Below, in pieces: positions 26,726-37,603 of a stretch of 64,000 bases of DNA; within the stretch, counting starts at the first letter, position 1, and each line of letters opens with the position of its first letter. A program made the position numbers and the translations under genes. Below the pieces are notes generated by a model that did not search any database, had not been told where the DNA came from, and saw nothing but the letters and a program-made list of their open reading frames with translations. This DNA comes from Alicyclobacillaceae bacterium I2511 (lineage in GTDB: Bacteria > Bacillota > Bacilli > Alicyclobacillales > Alicyclobacillaceae): the NCBI GenBank assembly GCA_003584005.1, contig QXHL01000001.1:62001-126000 (forward strand). Reading direction: 5' to 3'.

Positions 26726-29700
26726 TTAAAACAGCGAAAGTTGGTTGGATTCTGGAAGCCCGGCAAGACACCCGAGGCCCTCCAGAACATCCACCACTGC
26801 CCGTGATACCTTACTCCGAGATTGCAAGTCTTCCACAGAGAGAAACGGGCCCTCATCCCGGGAACGTTGCAAACTATGGGCAGCTGTTTCCCCAATGCCA
26901 GGAACAGCAGCAAAGGGAGGTAACAGCGCCGCTTGGTTTTTCTCAATGAGAAATCGTGTGGCATCGGAGCGATACAGATCTAATGGCAGAAAACGGTATC
27001 CCCGAACCACCGTTTCCAGAGCTAGTTCTAGGACAGTTTGCAACCCTTTCTCCTTAGCCGATGCGGTGTTCCCCTTTTCTTCAATTTCTTCAATTTTATG
27101 AACAATCGCCTCCTTACCCTGTACCATGGCTTCAATGTCAAAATCATCTGCTCGAACTGTAAAGTAGGTAGCGTAAAATGGCAGTGGATAATAGACCTTG
27201 AACCAGGCAATCCGCATCGCCATGAGTACATAAGCGGAAGCATGGGCCTTCGGAAACATGTACTTGATTTTTTTGCCCGATTCAACATACCATGCTGGTA
27301 CTCCAAAGGACTGCATATACTGTGCGTCCACATCCGAAACACCCTTGCCTTTGCGGATGGACTCCATGATTTTAAATGCTCGGGAAGGCTCCAGTCCCTT
27401 ATAAATCAAATAGATCATAATGTCGTCGCGGGCGCAAATGACTTCTGACAGGCTGGCTACCTTATTGCGAATCAATTCTTGGGCATTATTTAACCATACA
27501 TCCGTGCCATGGGATAATCCTGAAATACGAACCAACTCCGAAAACGTCGTGGGATGAGTATCCTCCAACATTTGGCGCACAAATTTTGTCCCGAATTCCG
27601 GGATTCCATAAGTCCCCGTGGAAGAACGGATATCTGCCGAATTCACTCCTAAACTATCCGTACCGGCAAACAGGCCCAACACCGCGGGGTCGTCCAGTGG
27701 TATGGTTTTAGGGTCAACCTCTGTAAGATCCTGAAGCATGCGAATTGCGGTAGGATCGTCATGGCCTAAAATATCTAGCTTCAATAGGCATTTTTCCAAA
27801 CCCGAGTGATAGTCAAAATGGGTGGTCAAAGTGCCCGTAGATTTGTCGTCAGCCGGGTACTGCACCGGGGTAAAATCATACACGCTCTTGTGCCCTGGAA
27901 CCACAACTTGCCCTCCAGGATGCTGCCCAGTCGTTCGCTTGACCCCGGTACACCCCAGCACCAACCGATCAATTTCCGCATTTCGCAGGGTCAATCCTCG
28001 TTCTTCGGAAAACTTTTTGACATATCCGTAAGCTGTCTTTTCTGCCACACCAGAAATTGTCCCCGCCCGAAACACGTGATCCTTGCCAAACAATTCTTCC
28101 GTATAGCGGTGGGCCCGTGGTTGATACTCGCCAGAAAAATTCAGGTCAATGTCGGGGACCTTATCCCCATGAAAGCCCATAAATGTTTCAAACGGAATAT
28201 TCTGCCCATCACGCACCAGTTCCGTATTACACCGAGGGCACTCTTTATGCACAAGGTCGTACCCTGAACCCACGGAACCATCTTCAATGAACTCGGTGTA
28301 CTTACACTCAGGACATCGGTAATGGGGTGCCAATGGATTTACCTCGGTGATGTCCGTCATGGTGGCCACCAGCGAAGAACCCACGGAACCGCGACTACCT
28401 ACCAGATATCCGTCAGACAGAGATTTCACGACAAGCTTATGGGCAATCAAATAAATCACCGAAAACCCATGACTCGTGATGGAGTCCAATTCCTTGCGGA
28501 GGCGCTTTTCAACAATTTCAGGTAAGGGATTCCCGTATAGCTCTCTTGCTTTTGCATAGGCCATGGCTTCCATTTCAATTTCAGCACCCTCAATCACGGG
28601 TGTAAACAACTCATCTGGAATGGGTTTCACTACCTCTATTCCATCCGCTATCATCGCAGTATGTGTCACTACAACCGCCTTTGCATCTTCCCCTAAATGT
28701 TGAAATTCGGTCAGCATCTCGTCGGTAGTGCGCAGGTGCATGGACGGTTGCCACGAACTCCCGCCGTTATGTTGAGACTGCAAAAAAATCTCACGATAGA
28801 TACCATCCTGGGGGTTTAAGTAATGTACATCTCCACTGGCTACCACGGGGATTGCTAACCTTTTCCCTAAATCAACTATTTGACGGTGGATTTTCACGAT
28901 ACTTTCCCTGCTAGCCACTGTATTGTCCTGGATCAAGTTATCGTAGTGGTCTAGGGGCTGCAGTTCTAAAAAGTCGTAAAATTGACACATCTGTTCGATT
29001 TCATCGATGCTTTTACCCCTCAAAAAAGATTGAAATACCTCTCCATGCTGGCACCCACTGCCAATCAACAGTCCATCGCGCAAGCGTACCAACACACTAC
29101 GAGGAACACGGGGAGTTCGATACAAATAATGAGTTTGGGCTAAAGAAACCAACTCATAAAGATTGCGCAGACCGGATTGACTCCGAACCATTACCGTTGC
29201 GTGAAAGGGGCGGATGCGAGAAGTATCCACTTCCCCAGACAAGGCGCTTAAGGACAATAAACTATTGATTTCTCGTTGTTTCAAATGTGTAAGCATATGA
29301 ATAAACACTTTGGCGGTTGCCTCCGCATCTGCCAAAGCACGATGGTGATGCACCAGTTGAACTTGAAATTTTTGGCTAAGAGTCTTCAATCGATAATTTT
29401 TTTCCCCTGGATACAGCAGACGAGCCAGTGCAAGCGTATCTACCACAGGGGATTCCCAATTAGGCCAGTTCAAACGAACCGCACATTGATTCAAAAAACC
29501 CACGTCAAATTCAGCGTTATGAGCTACCCAAACTGCATCTGTTGCGAAACTGCGAAACTTGTCCAAAGCCTCAGCCAATTTAGGCTGACCTTCAACCATA
29601 CTTTGAGAAATGCCAGTCAACTCGGTAATTTTCGCCGATATTGACCGTTGCGGATCAATTAGCGTAGAAAAGGTTGCCGTGATTTGACCGTGTTCCACGC

Positions 29701-31156
29701 GAACAGCCGCAATCTCAATCAACGTATCTTCGCGTGCATTTAAGCCCGTGGTTTCGGTATCAAACACAACATAATCCGTTTCTTCAAGCAGTCGGTCCTG
29801 CATGTGGTAAACAATCGGAGCCCCATCATCGACGACATAGGCCTCCACTCCTAGTAGCACCTTTACTCCATGCTTGCGTCCTACCTCGTAAGCCTCTGGA
29901 AAGGCCTGCACACCCCCGTGATCGGTTACAGCAATAGCTGAATGGCCCCACTTTGCCGCCTGTCGCACGTAATCCCCTACCGGAGTCACCCCATCTAGTG
30001 CGGACATTGTGGTATGCAGGTGCAATTCTACTCGTTTAAATTCTGCTTCATCCTGACGCAGGTAGGGAGTACCCGGCTGCATATCTTGGACCATAAACAC
30101 GAGTTCACGGTTGTAAGCATCAAACTGAACTTGACCTTGTAAACGCACGTAAACGCCGTTTTGTAAGGACTCAATCGCTTGCTTCTGACGGTCGTCACGA
30201 ATGAACAACTTTGCCGTAATGGAGTCCCTGTCATCTGTAACATTAAACTGTACCATCACCCTACCTGTGGGCAGAACACGGGTGTCAAACTGAAAAACCC
30301 GTCCCTCAATCACAGCGTTGCGCATTTCATCCACAATATCATGCACACATATGGGGGAATTACCAATCGCTCGACCCAAAACCAAGGGCTGCACAGGTCC
30401 TTCCTCAAAGCGATCTCGGCGATACCTGCGATTAGGCCGCACCTCGGTAGTCAGTGAACCTGTCTCGACACTAGGATTACTTGCGGCAACCGCCTGTGCC
30501 TTGCACACTAGTTCGGCCACAATTTGTCTTTCTTCTTGTTGCAAGTGTGCTCTTAGGGACTCTACTTGTTCTTCAGCCACTTCCACCTGTAGCTGGCAAG
30601 CCAGTTTCAGTCCCGCGAGCTGTGCCGCCATTGCCACCAACCAGGCATCAAATCCTTTTTTTTGCAACCTCCCTTGTTCCAATTCATTGCCTACAGATAG
30701 GCTCAATAAATATTCGGATTCACGATTAAGAGAATGGGCCTCTAAGGGTAACTCAGACAACCCTGTTGTTGTATTATCTTTCAGAAGTTGGGGGGATTCA
30801 TGGGACACCTGCCAGTGTGCGTGCGAAATCACCTGCCCAGACATCGCCTCCTGGGTACCGTACAACTCCAACAGGGCCCCCACAATCATTTTCACTTGTG
30901 ATTCATCTCGCACCATTGGCTGCGTTTTTATTTGCATGGATGCGGCATCGACAAACTTCTCTCGAAGCATGTCTACAGCTGCCTGACGACTTGCAAGCAA
31001 GGCAGGGAGAGAACTGACATCAGTAAGTATGAGCGGGGCAAATTCAATCTCTAGTCTTGCGCTGCGCCGATGAACCACTACTTTTTGAATGAAATCCCGC
31101 ACGTGCAACGTGCTATCCCCCGGTTCAAAGCTGAACTGTTCTTCAAGCGAATTCAT
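26726..31156 (-). CDS. polC: DNA polymerase III alpha subunit, PolC type
   Basis: The replicative polymerase of low-GC Gram-positives. 1476 residues from ATG 31156 (GGAG 8 bases upstream; a start five codons earlier lacks a site). Order of domains: N-terminal domains, an OB fold (MVQFNVTDDRDSITAKLFI), a PHP domain beginning VELHLHTTMSALDG near residue 378 that is split by the DEDD proofreading exonuclease (VVFDTETTGLN, about 460), a four-cysteine zinc module (CPEC...CPRC, about 945-975) and the polymerase core with PDIDLNF near 1000. Full length and intact. proS, which precedes polC in B. subtilis, is absent; rseP is directly upstream. Confidence 0.97.
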   Translation of the reverse strand: MNSLEEQFSFEPGDSTLHVRDFIQKVVVHRRSARLEIEFAPLILTDVSSLPALLASRQAAVDMLREKFVDAASMQIKTQPMVRDESQVKMIVGALLELYGTQEAMSGQVISHAHWQVSHESPQLLKDNTTTGLSELPLEAHSLNRESEYLLSLSVGNELEQGRLQKKGFDAWLVAMAAQLAGLKLACQLQVEVAEEQVESLRAHLQQEERQIVAELVCKAQAVAASNPSVETGSLTTEVRPNRRYRRDRFEEGPVQPLVLGRAIGNSPICVHDIVDEMRNAVIEGRVFQFDTRVLPTGRVMVQFNVTDDRDSITAKLFIRDDRQKQAIESLQNGVYVRLQGQVQFDAYNRELVFMVQDMQPGTPYLRQDEAEFKRVELHLHTTMSALDGVTPVGDYVRQAAKWGHSAIAVTDHGGVQAFPEAYEVGRKHGVKVLLGVEAYVVDDGAPIVYHMQDRLLEETDYVVFDTETTGLNAREDTLIEIAAVRVEHGQITATFSTLIDPQRSISAKITELTGISQSMVEGQPKLAEALDKFRSFATDAVWVAHNAEFDVGFLNQCAVRLNWPNWESPVVDTLALARLLYPGEKNYRLKTLSQKFQVQLVHHHRALADAEATAKVFIHMLTHLKQREINSLLSLSALSGEVDTSRIRPFHATVMVRSQSGLRNLYELVSLAQTHYLYRTPRVPRSVLVRLRDGLLIGSGCQHGEVFQSFLRGKSIDEIEQMCQFYDFLELQPLDHYDNLIQDNTVASRESIVKIHRQIVDLGKRLAIPVVASGDVHYLNPQDGIYREIFLQSQHNGGSSWQPSMHLRTTDEMLTEFQHLGEDAKAVVVTHTAMIADGIEVVKPIPDELFTPVIEGAEIEMEAMAYAKARELYGNPLPEIVEKRLRKELDSITSHGFSVIYLIAHKLVVKSLSDGYLVGSRGSVGSSLVATMTDITEVNPLAPHYRCPECKYTEFIEDGSVGSGYDLVHKECPRCNTELVRDGQNIPFETFMGFHGDKVPDIDLNFSGEYQPRAHRYTEELFGKDHVFRAGTISGVAEKTAYGYVKKFSEERGLTLRNAEIDRLVLGCTGVKRTTGQHPGGQVVVPGHKSVYDFTPVQYPADDKSTGTLTTHFDYHSGLEKCLLKLDILGHDDPTAIRMLQDLTEVDPKTIPLDDPAVLGLFAGTDSLGVNSADIRSSTGTYGIPEFGTKFVRQMLEDTHPTTFSELVRISGLSHGTDVWLNNAQELIRNKVASLSEVICARDDIMIYLIYKGLEPSRAFKIMESIRKGKGVSDVDAQYMQSFGVPAWYVESGKKIKYMFPKAHASAYVLMAMRIAWFKVYYPLPFYATYFTVRADDFDIEAMVQGKEAIVHKIEEIEEKGNTASAKEKGLQTVLELALETVVRGYRFLPLDLYRSDATRFLIEKNQAALLPPFAAVPGIGETAAHSLQRSRDEGPFLSVEDLQSRSKVSRAVVDVLEGLGCLAGLPESNQLSLF

Positions 31157-31230
31157 GTGGCTTCTCCACACCCCGTCTGTTCCTTGACCAATTCGAAAAA
31201 CATTGGATCAAACATTAATACCTCATTCCC

Positions 31231-32502
31231 TTAAAATAGCCGTAAAACATCTCGGTATGTAATGACCACACCAAACAGCATTAAGAGCGCAAAACCAATA
31301 ATGTGGACAAAGCCCTCCTTACGAGGGTCCAGAGCCCTACCCCGCACTAATTCCACAAGCATGAAAAACAAACGTCCCCCATCCAAAGCAGGGATAGGCA
31401 ATAGATTCATCAGTCCAAGGTTCAAACTGAGCAATCCGCCAATCATCAAAACATTCCAAAATCCAGTTTGTGCCTCTTCTCCAATCACATAAGCAATCCC
31501 CACAGGACCAGATAAGTCTTTAAATTGATGGTGTGCAAGGACCTGATGATATAAAACAGACAAAGTCTGCGCTGAGGCCTGATAAACTGTGCTAAATCCA
31601 CTAGCCGCACTTACAACTGGATTGTGGGTGAGCGTTGCCGCAACGCCCAGTTCCGGCGTATGTCCCTGAACTAGAGCAGGTGTCACTCGGACAGTCCGAG
31701 TCTGACCGTTTCGAACCACTTGAATAGACAAAGGGCGCAATGGTGTTACGAAATCTCCACGGATGTTTTGCACCAAATCCACCCATGTGGACACTGGTCG
31801 ACCATCCACTGCAACCACACGGTCCCCTGGCATTAACCCGGCCTGCGCTGCCGGTGAGCCAGCAATTATGGAACCCAGAACCGGCTGGTTGACAGGGATT
31901 CCATTATGCAAAAAGACCAACGAAAAGAGCACCCCTGCCAAGAGAAAATTCATCCCAGGACCAGCCAATATGATGGCCGCGCGCTTCCACCATGGTTTTG
32001 CAATCATTTGTTCCGAAGGTTCCACCAGGGGCAAAGAGTTTTTGCGATTGGTCATCAACCTTGCATGGGGCCGCACTCGGTAAGTGTGCACGCCCACTGC
32101 AGAATCTAAAGTCATCTCCATCCGTCGGCTCAAATCCAAATCACGGAGTGTGTAGACTTCGCCTTCAGGCAAGTCTGACGGTTCTCCAATAACGGCAATC
32201 CGATTGTCCTCATCCCATTTTACAGCAACTTGTTCACCCACCCGAAAAAAGGTTTCTTGTGCTACCTCTCCAGACAGTTGAACAAAACCACCAAATAAAT
32301 ACGGGCGAATGGAGTACTCTGTCCCTCCCTTCACCCACTTCACCAATTTGGGCCCAAATCCCACGGCAAACACTGGCACCGTGACGCCTGACCACTTAGC
32401 AACAATAAAGTGACCAAACTCATGGATTACAATAATCCCCAGAAATACTGTTACAATGGCAATCGCCCACTTCAAGACGACCCACAGTGAGAGTAGCACC
32501 AA
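31231..32502 (-). CDS. rseP: Site-2 intramembrane zinc protease RseP/RasP
   Basis: Cleaves transmembrane segments of anti-sigma factors and signal-peptide remnants inside the membrane. 423 residues. HEFGH at 27-31 lies in the first membrane segment and the second metal motif NLLPIPALDGG (Asp374) in the third. A PDZ domain lies at about 195-280 (GSPAAQAGLMPGDRVVAVDG). A soluble insertion of about 100 residues follows the first segment. The gene follows dxr by 3 bases, as in B. subtilis, and is followed by polC. Confidence 0.95.
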   Translation of the reverse strand: MVLLSLWVVLKWAIAIVTVFLGIIVIHEFGHFIVAKWSGVTVPVFAVGFGPKLVKWVKGGTEYSIRPYLFGGFVQLSGEVAQETFFRVGEQVAVKWDEDNRIAVIGEPSDLPEGEVYTLRDLDLSRRMEMTLDSAVGVHTYRVRPHARLMTNRKNSLPLVEPSEQMIAKPWWKRAAIILAGPGMNFLLAGVLFSLVFLHNGIPVNQPVLGSIIAGSPAAQAGLMPGDRVVAVDGRPVSTWVDLVQNIRGDFVTPLRPLSIQVVRNGQTRTVRVTPALVQGHTPELGVAATLTHNPVVSAASGFSTVYQASAQTLSVLYHQVLAHHQFKDLSGPVGIAYVIGEEAQTGFWNVLMIGGLLSLNLGLMNLLPIPALDGGRLFFMLVELVRGRALDPRKEGFVHIIGFALLMLFGVVITYRDVLRLF

Positions 32503-32505
32503 GGT

Positions 32506-33681
32506 TCACCCGCCCTTCTTTAGCAAGTCTTGTGCAACTCGACGTGCCCAACGGTCCGCCTCCAGAACATCTTCCATGGTGGCCATGGACCCAGGTATTC
32601 TGTGTTGCAAAACTTCTTCCACCAGTCTGGCCACTTGTAAAAAAGAAATTCTACCGTCTAAAAATCCATTTACAGCGACCTCATTGGCTGCGTTCAGGAC
32701 ACAGGGTGCAAGCCCTCCCACTTTTCCCGCCTCATAAGCCAACCGCAGGCTGGGAAAACGCTGAAAGTCAGGCGATTCAAAGGTGAGTTGTCCCAGTTGT
32801 GCTAAATCAAGGCGAGGCCAATTGCTTTGTTCACGATTGGGGTATGTCAAGGCATACTGAATTGGAATGCGCATATCGGCACTGGCCAACTGTGCTAAGA
32901 CAGAACCGTCGTGATAGGCCACCAGAGAATGCACAGCGCTTTGCGGATGCACCAGTACCTCTATCTTATCATATGGGACACCAAACAAATGATGCGCTTC
33001 AATTACTTCAAGTCCTTTATTCATCAGAGTGGCAGAATCCACCGTAATTTTCTTCCCCATGGTCCAATTTGGGTGACGCAAAGCCTGCTCTGGTGTGACC
33101 GTAGCCTGCTCGCTCAAACTCCACTCGCGAAAAGGCCCCCCAGAAGCTGTCAAGATTAAGCGTTCCACCGGTTCCATAGGATTCGTGTGGCCCATTTGTA
33201 AACACTGAAACAAGGCGGAGTGTTCACTATCTACTGGAATCAGCGTACTGCCTGAAGTACGTGCCGTAGTCATCACAAGTTCACCCGCTGCAACCAGGGT
33301 TTCTTTATTTGCTAGTGCAACAATTGCACCCCGTTGCAAAGCCATCCACGTGGGCAATAGTCCACGGGCACCAACAATCGCAGAAACCACTACTTGAGAC
33401 GGAATGCTGGCCGCCTGCAACAACCCTTCCTCGCCAATTCCTATTTCAGGGTGCCACCCGGAGGGCAAAATACGTTCCAGCAACTGTTCTTTCCCCTCAC
33501 GAGTAGCCACGGACACGTACTGTGGCCGAAATCTCAGTACCTGTTCCGCTAATTTCGTCACATTCGTCCCAGCAGCCAGTACGCTAATGTGAAAAGGCTC
33601 CTCAATCAGCGCACTGAGCACCTCTAGTGTCAAAGTGCCAATGACTCCTGTGGAGCCGAGAATGGTGATTGATTTTGTCAC
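32506..33681 (-). CDS. dxr: 1-deoxy-D-xylulose 5-phosphate reductoisomerase
   Basis: The second step of the MEP isoprenoid pathway. 391 residues. The N-terminal NADPH loop is GSTGVIGTLTLEV, with ALANKETLVAAG in the middle. The metal/substrate-binding motifs are PVDSEHSALFQ and LTASGGPFR. The GTG start at 33681 follows GAGGTGGGAATGAA. It feeds undecaprenyl phosphate synthesis by UppS, encoded two genes upstream. Confidence 0.95.
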   Translation of the reverse strand: MTKSITILGSTGVIGTLTLEVLSALIEEPFHISVLAAGTNVTKLAEQVLRFRPQYVSVATREGKEQLLERILPSGWHPEIGIGEEGLLQAASIPSQVVVSAIVGARGLLPTWMALQRGAIVALANKETLVAAGELVMTTARTSGSTLIPVDSEHSALFQCLQMGHTNPMEPVERLILTASGGPFREWSLSEQATVTPEQALRHPNWTMGKKITVDSATLMNKGLEVIEAHHLFGVPYDKIEVLVHPQSAVHSLVAYHDGSVLAQLASADMRIPIQYALTYPNREQSNWPRLDLAQLGQLTFESPDFQRFPSLRLAYEAGKVGGLAPCVLNAANEVAVNGFLDGRISFLQVARLVEEVLQHRIPGSMATMEDVLEADRWARRVAQDLLKKGG

Positions 33682-33734
33682 TTCATTCCCACCTCGCCAT
33701 GAAAAACCATTTTGAGTTATTCAGAGATTCCTTC

Positions 33735-34517
33735 CTAAGGGTGCAAGGACTCAATCAAATATAAGGCAAAAGGCGCTGCAAAAAGCAAGCTATCCACACG
33801 ATCGAGTATACCCCCATGGCCGGGTAACAGTTTTCCCGAGTCCTTCGTTCCAGTGGCACGCTTGTACGCAGACTCCACCAAATCTCCCACTTGACCTGCG
33901 AATGAGGTCATCAATCCTAACCACAACAATTGTGGCCAATGACCGAAATGTTCGAGCAATAACCCCCCTATGACAAGTGTCACAGCAGTACCGCCAATCA
34001 ATCCTATCAGTGCCCCGCTGATTGTTTTATTTGGACTGATGGTCGGCCACAGTTTAGGTCCGTGCAGCCATCTCCCCCCAAAATAGGCTGCCGTGTCCGT
34101 TGCCCAAATGGTCAACACATATACCACCAGCCATGTCCACCCATCCCCAACTTGGCGAAGATTGCTTAAGCTAACCGCTCCCACACCCAAATAGAGGGTT
34201 CCTACTAAAATAGCCCCTGTCTCTCGAAAAGACACATGGTTTCGTACCAACACGGGAATGACCAGAGCACTAACTGCAATGACATACACCCCAATAGGGG
34301 ATGCCCATCCCGTCCTCCACAACATCACTGTTACGATGGCGTAGGCCCACCAGGCCAAAAAACTGAACCAGCGAAATCCGGACATGGTTACGAACTCAGA
34401 AACGCCCACTAAAGAACCGAGGTAAACGAATATTTTCCATGAAAGGGGTCCGAGTGCGGCCATTCCGGCAATCACCGCGATCCCAATGAAAGCCGTGAGA
34501 ACTCGCTGTTTAAGCAT
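33735..34517 (-). CDS. cdsA: Phosphatidate cytidylyltransferase
   Basis: An integral membrane enzyme making CDP-diacylglycerol. 260 residues with about seven hydrophobic segments. The C-terminal CdsA signature is visible as SAYKRATGTKDSGKLLPGHG followed by GILDRVDS. Seven bases separate it from uppS. The uppS-cdsA-dxr-rseP order is the usual one. Confidence 0.95.
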   Translation of the reverse strand: MLKQRVLTAFIGIAVIAGMAALGPLSWKIFVYLGSLVGVSEFVTMSGFRWFSFLAWWAYAIVTVMLWRTGWASPIGVYVIAVSALVIPVLVRNHVSFRETGAILVGTLYLGVGAVSLSNLRQVGDGWTWLVVYVLTIWATDTAAYFGGRWLHGPKLWPTISPNKTISGALIGLIGGTAVTLVIGGLLLEHFGHWPQLLWLGLMTSFAGQVGDLVESAYKRATGTKDSGKLLPGHGGILDRVDSLLFAAPFALYLIESLHP

Positions 34518-34524
34518 CTGCCAC

Positions 34525-35346
34525 CTACTTCAGGCCGCCAAATCGCCGTTTTCGACGTTGGTAGTCACGAATTGCCTCATGCAAAGTTGTGCGCGTAAAA
34601 TCCGGCCATAATACTTCCGTAAACCACAACTCGGAATAGACAGACTGCCAAATTAAAAAATTGCTTAACCGTCGTTCACCACTGGTTCGAATGACAAGAT
34701 CTGGGTCAGGCACAGGAAAGGTTGATAACAAACGTCCAAAGTTCTCTTCTGATAGGTCTTCCCAAGTCGCCAAACCAGCTTTCACCTGGTCTGCATAGTG
34801 ATGGATAGCATGAATCACCTCAGCACGTCCACCATAATTCAAAGCAAACGTTACCACCATGCCTGTATTTCCCTCGGTAAGTCGTTGGGTATTCACCACA
34901 GTCTCACGAGTATAAGTAGGCAATTGTGTCACGTCACCAACAAAGCGGACTTGCACGCCCCGCTTCAATAATTCATTAATCTCGGTTCGAAAGAATTCTT
35001 CTGGTAAGCGCATTAGGTAATCCACTTCATCTTGGGGACGTTTCCAGTTTTCTGTTGAGAACGCATACAGTGTCAGATATTGTACACCCAATTCATCACA
35101 GGCGCGAATAGCTTCCCGGACCTTGTTCATGCCTGCACGATGTCCGGCAATCCGAGGCAACCCACGCCGTGTCGCCCAGCGTCCGTTTCCGTCCATAATG
35201 ATGGCAATGTGGTTAGGGATGTTCTCTTTCAAGTCGCTGTCCCCAGCGGATACCCTTTTGCCGCGGCCAAACCACCCTATCAAAGGCCCCAACCCCTTCC
35301 GTTTGCCACTTATCCACTGTTCCAGGGCCCACCTCCGCTGAAGCAA
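34525..35346 (-). CDS. uppS: Undecaprenyl diphosphate synthase (isoprenyl transferase)
   Basis: Makes the C55 lipid carrier for wall synthesis. 273 residues as called. IIMDGNGRWA contains the catalytic Asp (residue 52), and RIAGHRAGM, YAFSTENWKRP and RTSGERRLSNF are family blocks. The start is uncertain: the TTG at 35346 has no close Shine-Dalgarno sequence, and the true start may be up to 35 codons downstream, since the conserved part begins near residue 44 (PNHIAIIMDG). Confidence 0.93.
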   Translation of the reverse strand: MLQRRWALEQWISGKRKGLGPLIGWFGRGKRVSAGDSDLKENIPNHIAIIMDGNGRWATRRGLPRIAGHRAGMNKVREAIRACDELGVQYLTLYAFSTENWKRPQDEVDYLMRLPEEFFRTEINELLKRGVQVRFVGDVTQLPTYTRETVVNTQRLTEGNTGMVVTFALNYGGRAEVIHAIHHYADQVKAGLATWEDLSEENFGRLLSTFPVPDPDLVIRTSGERRLSNFLIWQSVYSELWFTEVLWPDFTRTTLHEAIRDYQRRKRRFGGLK

Positions 35347-35360
35347 CCTTCAGAGCAGTA

Positions 35361-35917
35361 TCACACCTCCAATATTTCCGTTTCCTTGGCTTCCGTTACT
35401 TTGTCAATTTCGGCAACAAACCTGTCTGTCAACGACTGGATTTTTTCTGCACTACGGCGCAATTCGTCCTCAGAAAGTGCCCCTGATTTTTCCTGTTTTT
35501 TAAGTGAATCGTTGGCATCCCTACGAATATTGCGAACAGCGATGCGGCTTTCTTCAGACATTTTATGCACTACTTTTACTAACTCTTGCCGACGCTGTTC
35601 TGTCAGGGCAGGGACAGCCAAACGAATCACAATGCCATCATTATTTGGATTAATTCCCAAGTCAGACTTCTGAATGGATCGTTCAATCTCATGTAACATC
35701 GATTTATCCCACGGTGTGATAACTAACGTACGCGGTTCCGGTGTAGTGACAGTGGCCACTTGAGTTATAGGCATTTGAGAACCGTAATACTCTACCGTAA
35801 CTTTGTCGAGCATACTCACGGACGCTCGGCCTGCGCGCACGGTAGTCAAATCTTTTTGATATACCTGTAATGCTTTTTCCATGCGTTGTTCCGCATCGTG
35901 CACAATTTCCTGACTCA

Positions 35918-35918
<1 letters not shown>
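35361..35918 (-). CDS. frr: Ribosome recycling factor
   Basis: Splits post-termination ribosomes together with EF-G. 185 residues. Typical sequences are LTTVRAGRASVSMLDKVTVEYYG and LRRSAEKIQSLTDRF. The GTG start at 35918 shares one base with the pyrH stop (TAGTG), and GGGAGG lies 7 bases upstream, so translation is coupled. Confidence 0.96.
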
Positions 35919-36676
<758 letters not shown>

Positions 36677-36751
36677 TTACCTCCTTGTGAGTAAAGATCT
36701 TTAAATAACCTTTATGAAAAAGAAAATAAAACAAAGAGAGAGTACCCAAAT

Positions 36752-36790
36752 TTAGAAAATGGGAACACCTAAGGTGTTCCCATTTTCTAA
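36752..36790 (-). terminator. Rho-independent terminator after tsf
   Basis: An 18-bp perfect inverted repeat (TTAGAAAATGGGAACACC and its complement) with a 3-base loop. On the minus strand the 3' arm runs into ATTTTCTAAATTT, serving as the U-rich tail. It closes the rpsB-tsf unit. Confidence 0.85.
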
Positions 36791-36793
36791 TCC

Positions 36794-37444
36794 TTATCCG
36801 CGCGCAATAGAGAAAACCTCATCGGCAAAATTAGAATTCGACTTTTCAATTCCCTCACCTACGACAAACCGAGCAAAACGTCGTATGGAGAGATTTTCGC
36901 CAATCTGAGCGATTTTTTCTTTAAGTAACTGTTCAATCGTCATGTCTGGATTTTTCACAAATGGCTGTTCCAGCAGACAGACCTCTTTAAAAAACTTATC
37001 GACTCGACCCTCTACTATCTGATCGACAATCTTTTCCGGTTTCCCCTCATTCAACGTTTGAACCCTCAAAATTTCTCGTTCATGTGCAATGATTTCGGCT
37101 GCCACATCTTCACGCCGCACATACTGGGGTGCAGCTGCAGCAATGTGCATAGCGACATCATGAACGAAACTCCGAAAATCCGCGTTCTTCGCGACAAAGT
37201 CGGTCTCAGAGTTGATTTCTAAAAGCACACCAATGCGACCCCCACCGTGAATGTAGGCCTCCACAATCCCTTCTGCCGCCACACGGCTTGCCTTCTTCGC
37301 AGCAGAAGACAGTCCCTTCTCACGCAAAAGTTCGACGGCTCTTTGCAAATCTCCTTGAGCCTCCGTCAATGCCCGTTTGCAATCCATCATACCAGCGTTC
37401 GTCTGTTCTCTCAGTTGTTTGACCATGGCTGCCGTAATTTCCAT
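36794..37444 (-). CDS. tsf: Translation elongation factor Ts
   Basis: The guanine nucleotide exchange factor for EF-Tu. 216 residues from ATG 37444, which follows GGAGGA by 9 bases; six further upstream codons contain that site and are excluded. [20 protein letters not shown] is the conserved N-terminal block, and ETDFVAKN the EF-Tu-contacting motif. It is short compared with E. coli EF-Ts, as in other low-GC and thermophilic bacteria. Confidence 0.96.
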   Translation of the reverse strand: MEITAAMVKQLREQTNAGMMDCKRALTEAQGDLQRAVELLREKGLSSAAKKASRVAAEGIVEAYIHGGGRIGVLLEINSETDFVAKNADFRSFVHDVAMHIAAAAPQYVRREDVAAEIIAHEREILRVQTLNEGKPEKIVDQIVEGRVDKFFKEVCLLEQPFVKNPDMTIEQLLKEKIAQIGENLSIRRFARFVVGEGIEKSNSNFADEVFSIARG

Positions 37445-37477
37445 CCAAAAATCCTCCTTCAATCAGTTGTTCCATAG

Positions 37478-37532
37478 ATTATACTGCGTTCCCACACATC
37501 CATCTTATACTGCACATATTTCCACACATCCA
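37478..37532 (-). repeat. Imperfect tandem duplication upstream of tsf
   Basis: Two copies (37479-37502 and 37505-37532) share TTATACTGC and CCACACATCCA separated by 4-8 variable bases. On the minus strand each carries an AGTATAA -10-like element. The copy nearer tsf reads a perfect TATAAT (37478-37483), though I see no good -35 for it. Confidence 0.6.
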
Positions 37533-37548
37533 CCATTGCTACTGGCAC

Positions 37549-37581
37549 AAAAAGGGTGACGAGTCTACGCGCCCGCCACCC
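37549..37581 (-). terminator. Partial terminator between rpsB and tsf
   Basis: GGGTGGCG and CGTCACCC (one mismatch) form a stem followed by TTTTT on the minus strand, 23 bases after the rpsB stop codon. Probably lets part of the transcripts through to tsf. Confidence 0.65.
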
Positions 37582-37603
37582 GTGTCACACGAAGCGCAAC
37601 TAT

